Both the position numbers and the translations under genes were made by a program. The notes under the pieces are model-generated. The model made no database searches and was not told where the DNA came from. It worked only from the letters and a program-made list of their open reading frames with translations. Below are positions 62,797-64,000 of a stretch of DNA of 64,000 bases, in pieces (the stretch's first letter is position 1; each line of letters starts with the position of its first letter). Origin of the DNA: Pedobacter sp. SYP-B3415 (lineage in GTDB: Bacteria; Bacteroidota; Bacteroidia; Sphingobacteriales; Sphingobacteriaceae); assembly GCF_004138205.1 (NCBI RefSeq), contig NZ_RXNQ01000034.1, forward strand, positions 1 through 64,000, written 5' to 3'.

Positions 62797-63138
62797 CTAC
62801 CGGCTCAAGGTCTTTTTTTCTATGAGAAAGGAAACGATGAGACCCAGGCCTCCGAAAATGCTCAGGCACCCGAAGTAGATTGCTGTAGCCTGCCCTTCAT
62901 TTGGATCTTCGCCGAGGAAAGCACGAACGCTGACCAGCGCAACCAGTAAACCCAGCCCAAGACCGATCAATAACAGGCCAAATTTCAGGCTTGTATAGGG
63001 TTTAGGCTGCGCCTGACCGATCCCGGGATCTATACCCCGCTCAATCATGGCCATTTTTTCTTTGTTTGATAAATACCGGATGCCAAATACCATGGCAAAT
63101 GCGCCGAGAAATAAGGAAATTGGAATGAGAGGTTCCAT
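62797..63138 (-). CDS. Small three-helix membrane protein (DUF6249-like)
   Basis: A 113-residue protein with three hydrophobic helices (about residues 3-22, 52-73 and 86-106) and a loop 'NKEKMAMIERGIDPGIGQ' that is typical of the small DUF6249-like proteins of Bacteroidota. These genes commonly lie beside ECF sigma factor genes, as here (63907). Function unknown. Confidence 0.7.
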   Translation of the reverse strand: MEPLIPISLFLGAFAMVFGIRYLSNKEKMAMIERGIDPGIGQAQPKPYTSLKFGLLLIGLGLGLLVALVSVRAFLGEDPNEGQATAIYFGCLSIFGGLGLIVSFLIEKKTLSR

Positions 63139-63272
63139 GTGTTTGCTATTTTTATGTTTTAATATTTTGTCTTTTCTGAACCGTGTTCGTAAGCTATGAC
63201 CACATCGTTTTAAAACAGGTTACACGGCAGCAGAAAAAAAAATCCATACCTTGGCATGCCACTAATTTTGCA

Positions 63273-63839
63273 TTGGAAACAACTCTGAAGAGCATACAGC
63301 ATATCTACCCGCTCAGCGCTGAAGCAACAGGAAAGCTAACAGCTCTATTTACGCGGATTGAAAAACCACGCTGCGAAACGATCATCAGGGCTGGTAAAAC
63401 AGAGCGTTATATTTATTTTATAGAAAAGGGCCTGGCACGGGCTTTTGTGAATGGGGAGAACCAACAGATCAACATCTGGTTTGGCAAAGAAGGCGACGTC
63501 ATTCTCTCTTTTGAAAGTTATATATATCAGCGCGCCGGCTACGAGAATATTGAGTTACTTGAAGATGCGATATTGTATAAGGTAAGTCATCACGACCTGC
63601 AGGCACTCTACCAAAGCAACCTCGAAATAGCCAACTGGGGGCGCAAATTCGCCGAAAAAGAACTGATCAGGACAGAAGAACGTTTTATCTGCAGACAATT
63701 CAGGACCGCAAAAGAGCGGTACCTTGAACTGATTAACAGTACGCCAGCGCTTTTACAACGAATACCGCTGGGGCAAATTGCTTCATACCTGGGTGTAAGC
63801 CAGGTAACACTTAGCCGGATCCGCGCTGAAGTTCGCTAA
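63273..63839 (+). CDS. Crp/Fnr family transcriptional regulator
   Basis: A 188-residue regulator: cyclic-nucleotide-binding-like beta-roll (about 20-115, 'GKTERYIYFIEKGLARAF') and a winged helix-turn-helix ('IPLGQIASYLGVSQVTLSRIRAEVR'). No Fe-S cysteines are visible. Relatives start near 'ETTLKSIQHIYPLS', which points to TTG 63273. The frame is open back to GTG 63183, but those extra residues look non-conserved. The box TAATTTTG (63263-63270) ends only 2 nt before the TTG, so the exact start is uncertain. Confidence 0.8.
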   Translation: METTLKSIQHIYPLSAEATGKLTALFTRIEKPRCETIIRAGKTERYIYFIEKGLARAFVNGENQQINIWFGKEGDVILSFESYIYQRAGYENIELLEDAILYKVSHHDLQALYQSNLEIANWGRKFAEKELIRTEERFICRQFRTAKERYLELINSTPALLQRIPLGQIASYLGVSQVTLSRIRAEVR

Positions 63840-63906
63840 CAGAAATTTGTGTGTATACCCCGAAAACCTGTAACCTGTATGCAATGCGTGTAGTCTTAGT
63901 TTGTAC

Positions 63907-64000
63907 ATGCGGCAGCAACCGGACGACATAACGCTCATTCAATCGGTACTAGCAGGACACACAGATCAGTATGCCCTGCTGGTAGCGAAACATCAGCGCT
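63907..64000 (+). CDS. ECF RNA polymerase sigma factor, N-terminal fragment (cut by window end)
   Basis: From ATG 63907 the frame reads MRQQPDDITLIQSVLAGHTD and then QYALLVAKHQR, the start of region 2 of a sigma-70-family ECF factor ('LIxxVLxGxxxxYxxLVxxyq'). Only 31 codons are inside the window. The small membrane protein at 62797 is the usual neighbour. Confidence 0.8.
   Translation, partial: MRQQPDDITLIQSVLAGHTDQYALLVAKHQR

Overview
This 64 kb window is chromosomal DNA from a Bacteroidota bacterium, most likely of the Sphingobacteriales (Pedobacter/Mucilaginibacter-like). The evidence is the gene content: a TonB-dependent receptor with a carboxypeptidase-D-like N-terminal domain, a bacterial-type GlnRS, a DPP III-like zinc peptidase, S1/P1 nuclease and ThuA proteins. 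Start sites fit too: almost all lack Shine-Dalgarno sequences, and many genes are preceded by the Bacteroidota -7 promoter box TAnnTTTG. The region is mostly stable housekeeping DNA with short operons on both strands and many 1-4 bp gene overlaps.

Layout. 1-430: end of an ISAon1-type insertion sequence running off the left edge. 523-962: a compact minus-strand unit (promoter, two tandem class II tRNA-like genes, terminator); this is the most unusual part of the window. 1.0-3.8 kb: Lrp/AsnC regulator and Tex. 4.0-8.2 kb: TPP riboswitch, outer-membrane receptor, thiE and a thiamine-pyrophosphokinase-like gene. 8.2-21.1 kb: acetyltransferase, peptidase T, M14 peptidase, rhomboid, dipeptide epimerase, a ceramidase-like membrane protein, ThuA, LMW phosphatase, S1/P1 nuclease, fumC and a serine hydrolase. 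21.1-28.9 kb: YbaB, a UPF0173 hydrolase, polA, a DNA/RNA maintenance operon (trmB, an alkyltransferase-like protein, an AhpD-like protein, tag) and fcl. 28.9-33.5 kb: an oxidative stress pair (oxyR, Mn-type sod), tadA, a CsaA-like protein and an rRNA methyltransferase. 33.5-40 kb: MHS transporter, bestrophin, Pr6Pr and TerC membrane proteins, then a sigma/anti-sigma/beta-solenoid operon. 40-48.8 kb: aspS, an envelope-stress-like YtxH/holin-like cluster, AI-2E-family permease, NtrC-type regulator, B12-binding protein with enoyl-CoA hydratase, glnS. 48.8-58 kb: amidase, zinc peptidase and a five-gene CheB/CheR/response-regulator/hybrid-kinase signalling operon. 58-64 kb: zinc metallopeptidase, gltX, histidine kinase-DinB-thioesterase run, small membrane protein, Crp/Fnr regulator and the start of an ECF sigma factor.

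How parts work together. The riboswitch couples thiamine-precursor or thiamine uptake across the outer membrane to ThiE. OxyR lies close to superoxide dismutase and has a dyad over its own promoter. The sigma factor, anti-sigma factor and solenoid protein form one translationally coupled unit. The Che-like operon has no chemoreceptor, CheA or flagellar gene nearby, so it is probably a stress or developmental phosphorelay rather than motility chemotaxis.

The best candidate for something undescribed is the pair at 591-871: two tRNA-shaped genes with 73- and 41-nt variable regions, anticodon GUC, the known AspRS identity bases, and compensatory changes between the copies.
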